A stretch of 64,000 bases of DNA from Clostridia bacterium (GTDB lineage Bacteria > Bacillota > Clostridia > Oscillospirales > CAG-382): the NCBI GenBank assembly GCA_017561145.1, contig JAFZDO010000024.1:1-64000 (forward strand), in the 5' to 3' direction. Of this stretch, positions 50,779 through 59,439 are shown one piece after another (position 1 is the stretch's first letter; each line of letters starts with the position of its first letter). Under the pieces are notes generated by a model. That model did no database searches, was not told the origin of the DNA, and worked only from the letters and a program-made list of their open reading frames with translations. Position numbers and translations under genes: made by a program.

Positions 50779-53553
50779 TTAGTTCTTTTTCTTTTTAATC
50801 ACAAGGAATGCCGCAACGCCTGCGATTACAGCCGCAGCAGCCACAACGATAACGATGATAATGATCTCAAGGCTGCTGTCATCGGTTTCGTCGATAACTG
50901 CGGATTCTTCACTTACGTCCGCCGAGACGTTGGGATCTTCTACGGTAATGGTTACGGGCTGAGTATATACAACGTAGGGAGAATTGTTTTTGGTCTTTGC
51001 AGTGTAGCCGTACAACACAGTTGCAATGCCGCCCTTAAGACCGGTGATAGTGCCGTTTTCGATCTTTACACAATCTTCGCCCGAAATCACCTTAACGATA
51101 AGATTCTTGCCTGCGATATCGGTTTCCTTGTTGCCGTATGCAACCGCTTTCACGCCGTGCTCTGCGGTGCCTCCGACTGTAACCGTTGTATTTTCTGCAA
51201 CGGTGAGATTTTTAACCATATTGGTTACCCACTGCATATCGTCGGTGGTGACACCGTCGCATCCCGAAAGGAAGCCCACGTTGTTGGTGCTGATATTATA
51301 GGTCCAGGGCCATACAGTCATACCGCGGTCGGTCGCTGCCTGAAGGAAAGCGTCGGTAACGATTGCCTTCGCGGGGTTAATGGTGCTCTTGTAGGTCTGA
51401 GCGGCTTTTAAGGTAGGATAAAGCGCAGAAAGCGCAGACTCTACGGTAGACGCGTTGCCGCCGACACTGAGAAGATAACCGGTGGACATACCGGGGATGT
51501 TGTTCGTCATAGTGGTCTGGGTCAAGAAGTTGGTGTTGAACGAGATAACGTCGACCTTGTGTACCATATCGTATTGCTTGATCAATTCGCAGGTCTTAGC
51601 GATGTTGTTTGCATTGCCGCCCTTGAATTCAACGAAGATCTTACAGTCCTTATCCTTGAATTCCTCGAGAAGCTCTTTGAGTGTGGGAACCTTTTCGGTG
51701 GTAGCCTTGCCGTCCTTGCCGAGAATAAATTCAGCCTTGATCTCGGCAAGAGTCATCTGACCGATGGCCTTATTGCCGGTATAGGTGGTGGTACGGGTGA
51801 TAGTGTTATCATGCATTATGATAACCTCGCCGTCCTTGGTGACCTCGACGTCGATCTCAAATACGTCGGCACCGTTTTCAAATGCCTTGATAAAGCCCGA
51901 AAGGGTGTTTTCGGGAGCAACGCCGGGGTTGCCGCGGTGACCGATCATAACGGGGGTTCTGGTGAAAGCGTTTTCTTCAAGATAGCCGTTTACGACCTCA
52001 GCGAGCTTTGCAGAGCTGTCGGTAATAACGCCGTTTGCGCCTGCGGTAACCGCTTTCAACGCTTCAACGGTGAATTCGGCGCTGTCAGCCTTCGCCGCAA
52101 CGTCTACCCAAACGGCAACTGCCATTTCCTGAAGCTCGTCAACGTTAACGTGAGAAGCGTCCTCTATATTAATAACACAGAAGGTAGCGGGAGCGTTACG
52201 TATCTGAATTCGCAAATCGTTTGCCGCTCTTTCGGTAAGAGTTCCTTCGATATCAACGATAAGACCTGTGCGGATGCTGCTGTCGTTCGAGCGGATCTTG
52301 GCAAGAAGCTTTGCATTCTTCGAAACAGCGGTTGCGTCCTTAAGTCCCGTGGCCTTAACAGCTTTGATCAAAGCCACCACATCTTCGTCACTTTCTACGT
52401 CAAAGGTGGTAAGAACCTGTTTTTCAAGGCACTTGGTTATAAGCGCACCGATATCGGGAACGTCCTTTACGTTGACCATGATGCTTCCGGGTGTCTTTTC
52501 GCCCGAGATGGCCTCGATAGCCTTTGCGCCGTCAACCTTTTGAACGTTTGCCGTCTGGTTGATAAGGTTAAGCTCTTCGTGAGCGTTGTTGATAAGGTCA
52601 AGCTTCTTGACAGCCTGCTTGGGAGCGCTTGTCTGAACCGTAACCTTGATACCCTTGACCGCAACCTTACCGTAATTCATGGTAAGTCCGATCATACCCT
52701 TGGTGTAAAGGCCTGTGGATTTACCGATAACGGTTTCGTTTGCGAATACAACGACCTTGCCGCCGAGCTTGTATTCAACGGTTTTTTCAAACGCGGTAAC
52801 CTGCACCTTATTGAACGCATTCTTCATGGAAGAAACGTCTCCGCTTGCGGTGATTGCAACGTTCCAAGCGTCGGAAGTGTCTCTTTCGGCAAGCTCGATG
52901 CCGTTTGTAGCGGTGGTGTTTTCACGCACGCACATATGATAGTACGGATAATGCTTTGCGTTCTTGTTCTGGATACGGTAAACAAGACCGAACCAACGGC
53001 CCGAGTCTGTGGTGTCGAGCATCTTGACGTCGGCAGAGATGGAATAATCACCGAAGTCGCCCAACCATTCGGGAAGGATAACTCTTGCATAGCCGTCCGA
53101 AAGGCTGCCGAATACAAGGTTGCTGTCCTCAAGGGCTGCACTTTGGGGCAAAATATATCCGTTGCTTCTGAGCTCGTTTACAGAGCTGTATTTCGAAAAA
53201 TCGTCTTCAAAAAGAACGTATTCGGTTTCATTTTTCTCTTTTGCAACAACGTATACGTTGGTTGTTTTGGTGCGGCTCGAAGCGATAAGCTTGGTCACGC
53301 CCTTTTTGTCGGGAGTGATCTCGGTGATCAAGGTACCGTCTTCCTTGGTCCACTTGATCTCGCTGACGGCATCACTGTCACCGTCAAAAACAACAGCGTA
53401 ATCGGAAAGAGTGATCTTTTCGCCTACGTTAGCGGTAATAACCGGGTTGGTGCTTGTGATCTTTTTGCTTGCGGCGGCGCTGACCGTGCCGAAGGAAGCA
53501 AACAGCGTTGCGATAAGCAACAAAGCAAGAAAAATACTTACTGTTCTTTTCAT
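50779..53553 (-). CDS. Anchored glycerophosphodiester phosphodiesterase, multidomain
   Basis: A 924-residue secreted enzyme. After the signal peptide come an Ig-like segment (to about 110), a lectin/LamG-like domain (about 115-320), a barrel-like segment without catalytic residues (about 330-545) and the GDPD domain, which starts with PVMIGHRGNPGVAPENTLSGF and continues with VFEIDVEVTKDGEVIIMHDNTI and FVEFKGG. The catalytic His pair and acidic metal ligands are present. It should hydrolyse glycerophosphodiesters or teichoic-acid-like polymers at the surface. The C-terminus is a Ser/Glu linker, a helix and KKKKN. I use ATG 53553 with AAAGGTG upstream; the earlier in-frame GTG is in that site. 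Confidence 0.9.
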   Translation of the reverse strand: MKRTVSIFLALLLIATLFASFGTVSAAASKKITSTNPVITANVGEKITLSDYAVVFDGDSDAVSEIKWTKEDGTLITEITPDKKGVTKLIASSRTKTTNVYVVAKEKNETEYVLFEDDFSKYSSVNELRSNGYILPQSAALEDSNLVFGSLSDGYARVILPEWLGDFGDYSISADVKMLDTTDSGRWFGLVYRIQNKNAKHYPYYHMCVRENTTATNGIELAERDTSDAWNVAITASGDVSSMKNAFNKVQVTAFEKTVEYKLGGKVVVFANETVIGKSTGLYTKGMIGLTMNYGKVAVKGIKVTVQTSAPKQAVKKLDLINNAHEELNLINQTANVQKVDGAKAIEAISGEKTPGSIMVNVKDVPDIGALITKCLEKQVLTTFDVESDEDVVALIKAVKATGLKDATAVSKNAKLLAKIRSNDSSIRTGLIVDIEGTLTERAANDLRIQIRNAPATFCVINIEDASHVNVDELQEMAVAVWVDVAAKADSAEFTVEALKAVTAGANGVITDSSAKLAEVVNGYLEENAFTRTPVMIGHRGNPGVAPENTLSGFIKAFENGADVFEIDVEVTKDGEVIIMHDNTITRTTTYTGNKAIGQMTLAEIKAEFILGKDGKATTEKVPTLKELLEEFKDKDCKIFVEFKGGNANNIAKTCELIKQYDMVHKVDVISFNTNFLTQTTMTNNIPGMSTGYLLSVGGNASTVESALSALYPTLKAAQTYKSTINPAKAIVTDAFLQAATDRGMTVWPWTYNISTNNVGFLSGCDGVTTDDMQWVTNMVKNLTVAENTTVTVGGTAEHGVKAVAYGNKETDIAGKNLIVKVISGEDCVKIENGTITGLKGGIATVLYGYTAKTKNNSPYVVYTQPVTITVEDPNVSADVSEESAVIDETDDSSLEIIIIVIVVAAAAVIAGVAAFLVIKKKKN

Positions 53554-53565
53554 GATTTTCACCTT

Positions 53566-53748
53566 TCAGTTTTGTTTTTGCACCGTTTTATATTCATCGT
53601 AAAAACGGTAATATTTGCATTTTTTGTTGCCCTGCATCATAAAATCGACCATTTCGTCCTCGTCGAGCAGAGCGTCGCATATCAAATCACCCGTTTCTTC
53701 ATCGATACGGGCAAATTCGCAGGTTTCACAGAGTGCATCAAAACTCAT
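53566..53748 (-). CDS. DUF6472-type small Cys protein
   Basis: A 60-residue acidic protein with CETCEFARIDEE, then LICDALLDEDEMVDFM and CKYYRFYDEYKTVQKQ. Cys spacing and the DEDEM and DEYK blocks match the DUF6472 family, small metal-binding-like proteins of unknown role. The start ATG 53748 overlaps the end of the Dabb gene by 11 bases, so translation is coupled. It precedes the phosphodiesterase by 12 bases. Confidence 0.75.
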   Translation of the reverse strand: MSFDALCETCEFARIDEETGDLICDALLDEDEMVDFMMQGNKKCKYYRFYDEYKTVQKQN

Positions 53749-54043
53749 AATCGACACACGCGCGGCTTTCGCGCACTTCCTTAATAAAATCAACGACCTT
53801 CAGATGAAGCGGATGCACCGCATATTCCTTGAGCTCGTCAAATCCGTTGAATTCGGTAACGAGCAAAAGGTCGTAATTGCTTTTATCGGCAGATTCGGAA
53901 TTGATAAACACCTGCGACGAGAGAAGCGTGGGAACCTTTCCCATAAGACCGTTCAACATATCCGCCGCGATCTCGAGATTTTCCTTTTTGCTTCTTCCGC
54001 ACGCGGTTTCGAAAAATTTAAACATTACTATATGCTTTACCAT
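53738..54043 (-). CDS. Dabb-family (stress-responsive A/B barrel) protein
   Basis: A 101-residue protein with the dimeric alpha/beta-barrel pattern: VKHIVMFKFFETACG, then LSSQVFINSESADKSNYDLLLVTEF and ELKEYAVHPLHLKVVDFIKE. Small-molecule functions vary within the family and are not predictable here. Its ATG overlaps the stop of the DUF4358 gene (TAATG), and its end overlaps the next gene. Confidence 0.85.
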   Translation of the reverse strand: MVKHIVMFKFFETACGRSKKENLEIAADMLNGLMGKVPTLLSSQVFINSESADKSNYDLLLVTEFNGFDELKEYAVHPLHLKVVDFIKEVRESRACVDYEF

Positions 54044-54612
54044 TATTCAAATTTTCCTTTCAAAGTACTGTCGATATCCGCATTGCCGCCCTTTACGACC
54101 GCATACCAGATATATCCGCCCTCTGCGGTAAATACCGCGGTTTTGAGCGGTTCGGTATCCATCGAAGGATAAGCCTTGGAATTTTCGATCTTTTTGTTAA
54201 TACGTGCCTTAAGGAAGGAAATGAACAACTCGGCATCTGCGCCCTCCTTCATCTTGAAAATGCCGAATTCACAGGGCTTAACAGGCTTGGTCTCGTCAAT
54301 ATAGACCTCGTACGCCTCGACACTGCCGAAATCGGGCATTTTTACAGCGTCACCGTAATAGGAGCGGATAAGGTCTTCATCAAGATATCCGCCAAGCTCC
54401 TGCGAGGTGGAGGTAAAGCGTCTTCCGCCCGAAAGAGAATATTTCGAAACGATGGCATCTGCCTCTGCCCTAATATCAAGCTCAACCGCTTTTGCGGGTT
54501 CGGAGCTGTCCGCCGCAACGCTTTCGCCGTCGGACACGGTCGATTCGCCTCCGCAAGCACAAAGCGAAAATGTGAGCAGGATCGTCAATAATACTAAAAC
54601 CGTTTTTTTCAT
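54043..54612 (-). CDS. DUF4358 lipoprotein
   Basis: A 189-residue lipoprotein with lipobox LCAC (Cys about 20), a Ser/Glu linker and a DUF4358-type domain (SYYGDAVKMPDFGSVEAYEVYID and CEFGIFKMKEGADAELFISFLKARI). Family function is unknown; members are common in Clostridia envelope loci. Start: ATG 54612 nine bases after AGAGGAAA. It is first in a compact operon with Dabb, DUF6472, phosphodiesterase and zinc-ribbon genes. Confidence 0.85.
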   Translation of the reverse strand: MKKTVLVLLTILLTFSLCACGGESTVSDGESVAADSSEPAKAVELDIRAEADAIVSKYSLSGGRRFTSTSQELGGYLDEDLIRSYYGDAVKMPDFGSVEAYEVYIDETKPVKPCEFGIFKMKEGADAELFISFLKARINKKIENSKAYPSMDTEPLKTAVFTAEGGYIWYAVVKGGNADIDSTLKGKFE

Positions 54613-54655
54613 CAAGTATTTCCTCTCAATTTAGTTTGCTATTATATTATTATTT

Positions 54656-54684
54656 ATGATACCTTATTTTGAGCTGTATGTCAA
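54656..54684 (-). promoter_or_regulatory. Promoter of the five-gene envelope operon
   Basis: TTGACA (54684-54679), 17-base spacer, TATCAT (54661-54656). A second TTGACA lies 18 bases further upstream. Confidence 0.75.
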
Positions 54685-54824
54685 TAATTTGTGTCAATAA
54701 GACGGATAAATTTTACAAGTTATAATATTTCCTTAACAACCTTGCGTTATAAACGTAAAAAGCTCTTTATTTTTTCATCGGAATATGATATAATGATATT
54801 AATTACACAAATGAGGAGAAAACC

Positions 54825-56210
54825 ATGGTCTTTTCATCCTTGATATTTATTTTTGCATATCTTGCCGTAACGCTTGCGGTTTATTACGTTACCCCGCTTA
54901 AATGGCGCAATTTGGTGCTGTTTGTCGTTTCGCTTGCGTTTTACGGTTGGGGCGAGCCGAAATATATCGCATTGATGATAATTTCGATACTCATCGCTTA
55001 CTTTTTCGGCTTCTTTATCGAAAAACACCGCGAATCGAACAAAAAACGCGCAAAAATCTATCTTGCGATATCCCTGATAGGCAATTTATCCTTTCTTTTG
55101 TTTTTCAAATATTATAATTTCTTTGCCGAAAACATCGGCTTTGCAACGATAGAGGGCTTGACTCTCCCTGTCGGTATCTCCTTTTACACCTTCCAGATAA
55201 TGTCATACTCCATCGACCTTTACCGCGGTGAGGTTCCGTTGGCAAGAAGAATAATCCCCTTCGGCACCTACGTTACCCTCTTCCCTCAGCTTATTGCAGG
55301 CCCCATTGTCCGCTACAAGGACGTTTGCGACCAAATGGAGGGCAGAAAGGAAACCGTTTCCAAATTCGCATCCGGCGTCAACCGATTTGTGACCGGTCTT
55401 GCGAAAAAGCTTATTCTCGGTGACTCTGCCGCCGCGATTGCCGAGCTTTTGGAGCGCAACGGAGAATTCGAAACGACCGTCGTCGGCACCTGGATTATAA
55501 TGATCTGCTATACCTTCCACATCTATTTCGACTTTTCGGGATATTCGGATATGGCAATAGGTCTTGGCAGAATGTTCGGCTTTGAATTCGTAGAAAATTT
55601 CAATTATCCCTATATCGCAAAAAGCATCACCGATTTCTGGAGAAGATGGCATATCACGCTGTCGACCTGGTTCCGTGAATATATCTACATCCCTCTCGGC
55701 GGCAACCGAGTCAGCAAGCCGCGCGCCTTTTTCAATCTTGCCGCAGTATGGTTTTTAACCGGCTTTTGGCACGGCGCCGATTGGAATTATATACTTTGGG
55801 GTGTTTATTTCTGGGTATTTCTCGTTATCGAAAAGGCGTTTCTCGGAAGACTTCTTAAAAAAATACCCGTGCTCGGACATATCTACACGCTTATTATCGT
55901 CGGCTTCGGCTGGATAATCTTCTTCCATTCCGACCTTTCGGCTATTGCCGATACGGCAAAGCAATTGATCGGCATTAATACGGATTTTGCGAGCGCAAAT
56001 ATCGGCAACACTCTTTTAAGACTGCTGCCGTTCATTGCGGTTTGCGCGCTTGCCTGCACGCCTATCCCAAAACGGATATTCGAAAAATTGCAGGAAAGGC
56101 TTTCACCCGTATTGGCTATAAAGCCTATCGCCATCGCTCTCCTTTTTGCCGTATGTATTGCATATATGGTCGACAACAGCTTTTCGCCGTTCCTTTATTA
56201 CATCTTTTAA
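54825..56210 (+). CDS. MBOAT O-acyltransferase, AlgI/DltB type
   Basis: A 461-residue polytopic acyltransferase. Marks: FYGWGEPKYIALMIISIL, KYYNFF, VGISFYTFQIMSYSIDLYRGE, GGNRVSKPRAFFN and FWHGADWNYILWG with the catalytic His. AlgI-type members move acetyl groups across the membrane for O-acetylation of exopolysaccharide. The two SGNH/DHHW genes downstream fit the partner role of AlgJ/AlgX. Start: ATG after GAGGAG. First of a three-gene operon. Confidence 0.93.
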   Translation: MVFSSLIFIFAYLAVTLAVYYVTPLKWRNLVLFVVSLAFYGWGEPKYIALMIISILIAYFFGFFIEKHRESNKKRAKIYLAISLIGNLSFLLFFKYYNFFAENIGFATIEGLTLPVGISFYTFQIMSYSIDLYRGEVPLARRIIPFGTYVTLFPQLIAGPIVRYKDVCDQMEGRKETVSKFASGVNRFVTGLAKKLILGDSAAAIAELLERNGEFETTVVGTWIIMICYTFHIYFDFSGYSDMAIGLGRMFGFEFVENFNYPYIAKSITDFWRRWHITLSTWFREYIYIPLGGNRVSKPRAFFNLAAVWFLTGFWHGADWNYILWGVYFWVFLVIEKAFLGRLLKKIPVLGHIYTLIIVGFGWIIFFHSDLSAIADTAKQLIGINTDFASANIGNTLLRLLPFIAVCALACTPIPKRIFEKLQERLSPVLAIKPIAIALLFAVCIAYMVDNSFSPFLYYIF

Positions 56211-56224
56211 GGAGGTAGAAAATA

Positions 56225-57403
56225 ATGAAAAAATACAGCGAATTAACAACGGTCATTCTTTTCTGCCTTATCGTTTTCTCGTTTGCGATAGCGTTTTTCG
56301 TAACGCCCGACGCCGAATATTCCGAGGAGGAAAAGCGTCCGCTCGAGCAGGCGCCGGAGCTTAATACCGAAAATTTCTTTTCGGGTGAATTCGCAAAGGA
56401 TATCAACGTATATTTTTCGGACCAATTCCCTATTCGCAATCTTTTTGTAAAAATCAAAAGCGCAGCGGAGCTTGGCTTGGGTAAGACCGAAAACAACGGC
56501 GTGCTTTACAGCTACGATCAGCTTGCGGTAAAGGATTTCCCGGCATACAACGTTTACAGCGAGGATATGACCGAGAAAAAAGACACCGACCACATTTATT
56601 TCGATTCGGTCGAACTTCAGCTTCAATCGGTGAACGCGCTTGCCGACAAGCTTGAAATTCCGCTCGTGACGGTTTTACCGCCGAGAACCATTGATATTGC
56701 GGACTCTAAATTCAACTATACCCGTCCCGACGGTGACAGACTGTATGATCTGATGAACGAAACGCTGAACGAAAACACGGGATATATCGACGTGCTTTCG
56801 CTTCTCCGCCCTAAATACGAGCAGGGCGAATACGTTTATTACCGTACCGACCACCATTGGACAACGCTCGGTGCTTATTACGTTTACTGTGAAATAATGG
56901 AATCGCTCGGATGCGGCGATTCGATAATCCCCAAAGAGGAATTCGATATCGAAGCGGTAAATGATTTTATCGGCTCAACTGCCTCGAAGGGCTGCTTCCC
57001 GTTTTATAAAAAGGACGTTATCGAAATGTGGCATCTCGACGACGACGATGAATACGAGGTCGTCGCAGACGGTGAGGATATGGGCGGCTTCTACGTAAGA
57101 AGCTATATCGACACTATCGATAAATACTCTCTGTTTATGGGCGGAGTTCACAACACGGTAAGCGTTACCAAAAAGGGCGAGGACCGCAAAACGCTGCTTA
57201 TCGCGCGCGATTCCTTCTCCGACTGTCTTGTTCCCTTTTTGGCAAGAGAGTTTAATATCGTTACAGTCAACCTTGATATAAATCAGGATATCCGCTTTGC
57301 CGCTTCCTATTATGAAGCCGACGCGGTGCTTATAGTTTACAACGCAGAAAACCTTATTAAAACCGCAAATCTCGCAAACGTAAAATTCAGCGTAGCTTAT
57401 TAA
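56225..57403 (+). CDS. DHHW-family SGNH-like acetyltransferase partner
   Basis: A 392-residue protein anchored by an N-terminal helix (residues 8-28). The signature YRTDHHWTTLGAY is the DHHW motif of AlgX/AlgJ-like O-acetyltransferases, with a later LLIARDSFSDCLVPF that carries the conserved Asp-Ser pair. It acts outside the membrane, receiving acetyl from the MBOAT. It lies 14 bases after that gene with AAGGAGG. Confidence 0.88.
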   Translation: MKKYSELTTVILFCLIVFSFAIAFFVTPDAEYSEEEKRPLEQAPELNTENFFSGEFAKDINVYFSDQFPIRNLFVKIKSAAELGLGKTENNGVLYSYDQLAVKDFPAYNVYSEDMTEKKDTDHIYFDSVELQLQSVNALADKLEIPLVTVLPPRTIDIADSKFNYTRPDGDRLYDLMNETLNENTGYIDVLSLLRPKYEQGEYVYYRTDHHWTTLGAYYVYCEIMESLGCGDSIIPKEEFDIEAVNDFIGSTASKGCFPFYKKDVIEMWHLDDDDEYEVVADGEDMGGFYVRSYIDTIDKYSLFMGGVHNTVSVTKKGEDRKTLLIARDSFSDCLVPFLAREFNIVTVNLDINQDIRFAASYYEADAVLIVYNAENLIKTANLANVKFSVAY

Positions 57404-57421
57404 TATAAACGGAGGACAAAA

Positions 57422-58828
57422 ATGAAACGTATTTTATCTCTCATTACGGTATTGCTCCTTTTATGCACACTAATTCTCGCCGCTTGCGATAACGGCACCT
57501 CTGACGTTCAAAGCACTCCCGAATCACAAGAAGAATCCTCGTCTGCGCCCGAAAGCACCGAGGAATCCAAAGAGCTCAGCAAGGAGGAATCCAAGCAAGA
57601 ATCCAAGGAAGAATCCAAGGAGGAATCCAAGGAAGAATCCAAGGAGGAAAGCTCCGAAGAGGTGGTAAAGGAGGTTACAAAGCTCCCCACCAAATACGAA
57701 GAGGGCGGTATTTCGCTTGAAGCCGCAAGCTTTTCCGAAAAGCCCTATTTTGCCTTGGTCGGCAGATGCAGTGAGGGCGCGATCGTTAAAGGCGAAGCAA
57801 ACGGCGAAACCGTGACGAGCAAATCCTATCACGGATGGTATTCGTTGCGTCTTAAATGCACCGGCAAAAACGTTGACGTTAAAATAAGCCAAGAGATCGA
57901 CGGCAATCAGGTCGGCGAAACGCTCGAATACAGAATCAAGCCCACCACACCCGGCAGCGAAATGTGGCCTACCGTCACCGGCGGTGATTTCCAATTTTTC
58001 TTCCAAAAAATGCTTCCCGATTTTCAAGGCAAGAACGTCCCCTCCGCAGGCGTCCTTAACAATCTTTCCGCACGTGTAAAGATTCACCTTGAATCGCTTC
58101 GCAAGGTAAATCCCGATGCCGAGATCATTTATATGATCGTTCCTTCGTCTATGACCACTTATCCCGAGCTCGTTCCCTCGCAATATGCTCCGGCAACGGG
58201 AGAGACCAAGCTTGATAAGACCATGGCGGCGATCGTACGCGGCGGCGGTACCGTTATCGATCTCAAGAGCATTTTCGCAGAGCACAAAAACGACGAGATG
58301 CCGCTTTACTACAAGCTCGACAGTCACTGGTCGGATTACGGCGCATACGTCGCTTACAACGCACTTTTCGAGCATATTTCCGAAAAGTTCCCCGAAGCCG
58401 CACCCCGTCCCGAAAGCGATTTCAACTGGAACGAGGGCTATTATAACAGCGGCGATATGGCATATTACCTTGCAATGTCGCAAAGCAAGATAAAGGAATA
58501 TTCCTACTATCGCACCTTCAAGGACAAGGTTCCCGCATCGGTAACTGCGTTTAACCGTTACGATTCCGCGACCTCGCTCACCTACAGTGACGAAATGACC
58601 TATGAAAACACCATCGTTACCGGCAATAGCGATCTTCCCAACTGTATCGTTATGCGTGACTCCTATTCGACTCAGATGTACGACATCCTTGCAGAAAGAA
58701 TGAACCGCACAGTATATCGCGGAATGTGGGGATATTCTTGGGATAATTGGCTTATAACCAGCGAAAAGCCTGATTACGTCATTTATCTTATCGCCGAATG
58801 GAATATCGACGCGATACTTTACAACTAA
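57422..58828 (+). CDS. AlgX-like SGNH lipoprotein of the acetylation cassette
   Basis: A 468-residue lipoprotein (lipobox LAAC, Cys about 22). A Ser/Glu/Lys-rich linker (KEESKEESKEES, from 12-base repeats) leads to an AlgX/DHHW-type domain with YKLDSHWSDYGAYVAYNALF and the final NCIVMRDSYSTQM. It differs from its neighbour in having Asp-Ser-His-Trp rather than DHHW. It probably completes O-acetylation of a surface polymer. It begins 18 bases after the DHHW gene with GGAGG. Confidence 0.86.
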   Translation: MKRILSLITVLLLLCTLILAACDNGTSDVQSTPESQEESSSAPESTEESKELSKEESKQESKEESKEESKEESKEESSEEVVKEVTKLPTKYEEGGISLEAASFSEKPYFALVGRCSEGAIVKGEANGETVTSKSYHGWYSLRLKCTGKNVDVKISQEIDGNQVGETLEYRIKPTTPGSEMWPTVTGGDFQFFFQKMLPDFQGKNVPSAGVLNNLSARVKIHLESLRKVNPDAEIIYMIVPSSMTTYPELVPSQYAPATGETKLDKTMAAIVRGGGTVIDLKSIFAEHKNDEMPLYYKLDSHWSDYGAYVAYNALFEHISEKFPEAAPRPESDFNWNEGYYNSGDMAYYLAMSQSKIKEYSYYRTFKDKVPASVTAFNRYDSATSLTYSDEMTYENTIVTGNSDLPNCIVMRDSYSTQMYDILAERMNRTVYRGMWGYSWDNWLITSEKPDYVIYLIAEWNIDAILYN

Positions 58829-58839
58829 AAAGCTTTTTC

Positions 58840-58876
58840 ATACTGCCTGCGTAAACACGTGGGCAGTATATTTTTT
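58840..58876 (+). terminator. Terminator of the acetylation cassette
   Basis: Stem ATACTGCC/GGCAGTAT (58840-58847, 58862-58869), followed by a run of six T. Confidence 0.8.
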
Positions 58877-58913
58877 ACCAAACTGGCATAAATTAACACG
58901 AGGTGTTATTTTT

Positions 58914-59384
58914 ATGAAAATACAATGGAAAAAGCTTATCGTATCAATCGCAATTCCGCTTGGCATCGGTCTTGTTGCAGGCTGGATAACGAGCGATTCG
59001 ACCGAAATGTTTGAAAGCATAAGCAAGCCGCCGTTATCTCCGCCCGCTTGGCTTTTCCCCGTTGCATGGAGTATTCTTTACCTGCTTATGGGAATCGCCT
59101 TTTACCGCGTTTGGATCGCCGTTACGACCGCAGATAAACGCAAGGAAGCGTTTTTGTTCTACTTCGCGCAACTGATATTCAACTTTTTCTGGCCGATAAT
59201 ATTCTTTAATCTGCAGGAATATCTTTTCGCCTTCGTTTGGTTGGCTATTCTTTGGGTGCTGATTCTTTTAACGCAACGGCGCTTTTCAAAAATCGATTCG
59301 TGGGCAGGATATTTGCTTATTCCCTATCTCGCTTGGGTTGCATTTGCGGGATATTTGAATCTCGGCATCTGGTGGCTTAATTAA
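58914..59384 (+). CDS. tspO: TspO/MBR-family membrane protein
   Basis: A 156-residue protein with five helices. Marks: KPPLSPPAWLFPVAWSILYLLMG, which is the family signature, NFFWPIIFFNLQEY and PYLAWVAFAGYLNLGIWWLN. TspO proteins bind tetrapyrroles and cholesterol-like ligands and sense redox stress. Start: ATG after GAGGTG. Alone between two terminators. Confidence 0.93.
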   Translation: MKIQWKKLIVSIAIPLGIGLVAGWITSDSTEMFESISKPPLSPPAWLFPVAWSILYLLMGIAFYRVWIAVTTADKRKEAFLFYFAQLIFNFFWPIIFFNLQEYLFAFVWLAILWVLILLTQRRFSKIDSWAGYLLIPYLAWVAFAGYLNLGIWWLN

Positions 59385-59427
59385 AAAAACAAACCGTTCG
59401 GATTTTCAGGTCCGAACGGTTTTATTT
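59384..59427. terminator. Bidirectional terminator
   Basis: Stem AACCGTTCGGA/TCCGAACGGTT (59392-59402, 59411-59421) with A- and T-runs on the sides. Confidence 0.85.
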
Positions 59428-59439
59428 ACGCTTTTTGCT

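Noticed and set aside
51559..53784. A 741-codon plus-strand open frame
   Set aside because: Antisense shadow of the phosphodiesterase gene and its upstream neighbours. It reads as Val/Cys/Asp-biased sequence with no known domain.
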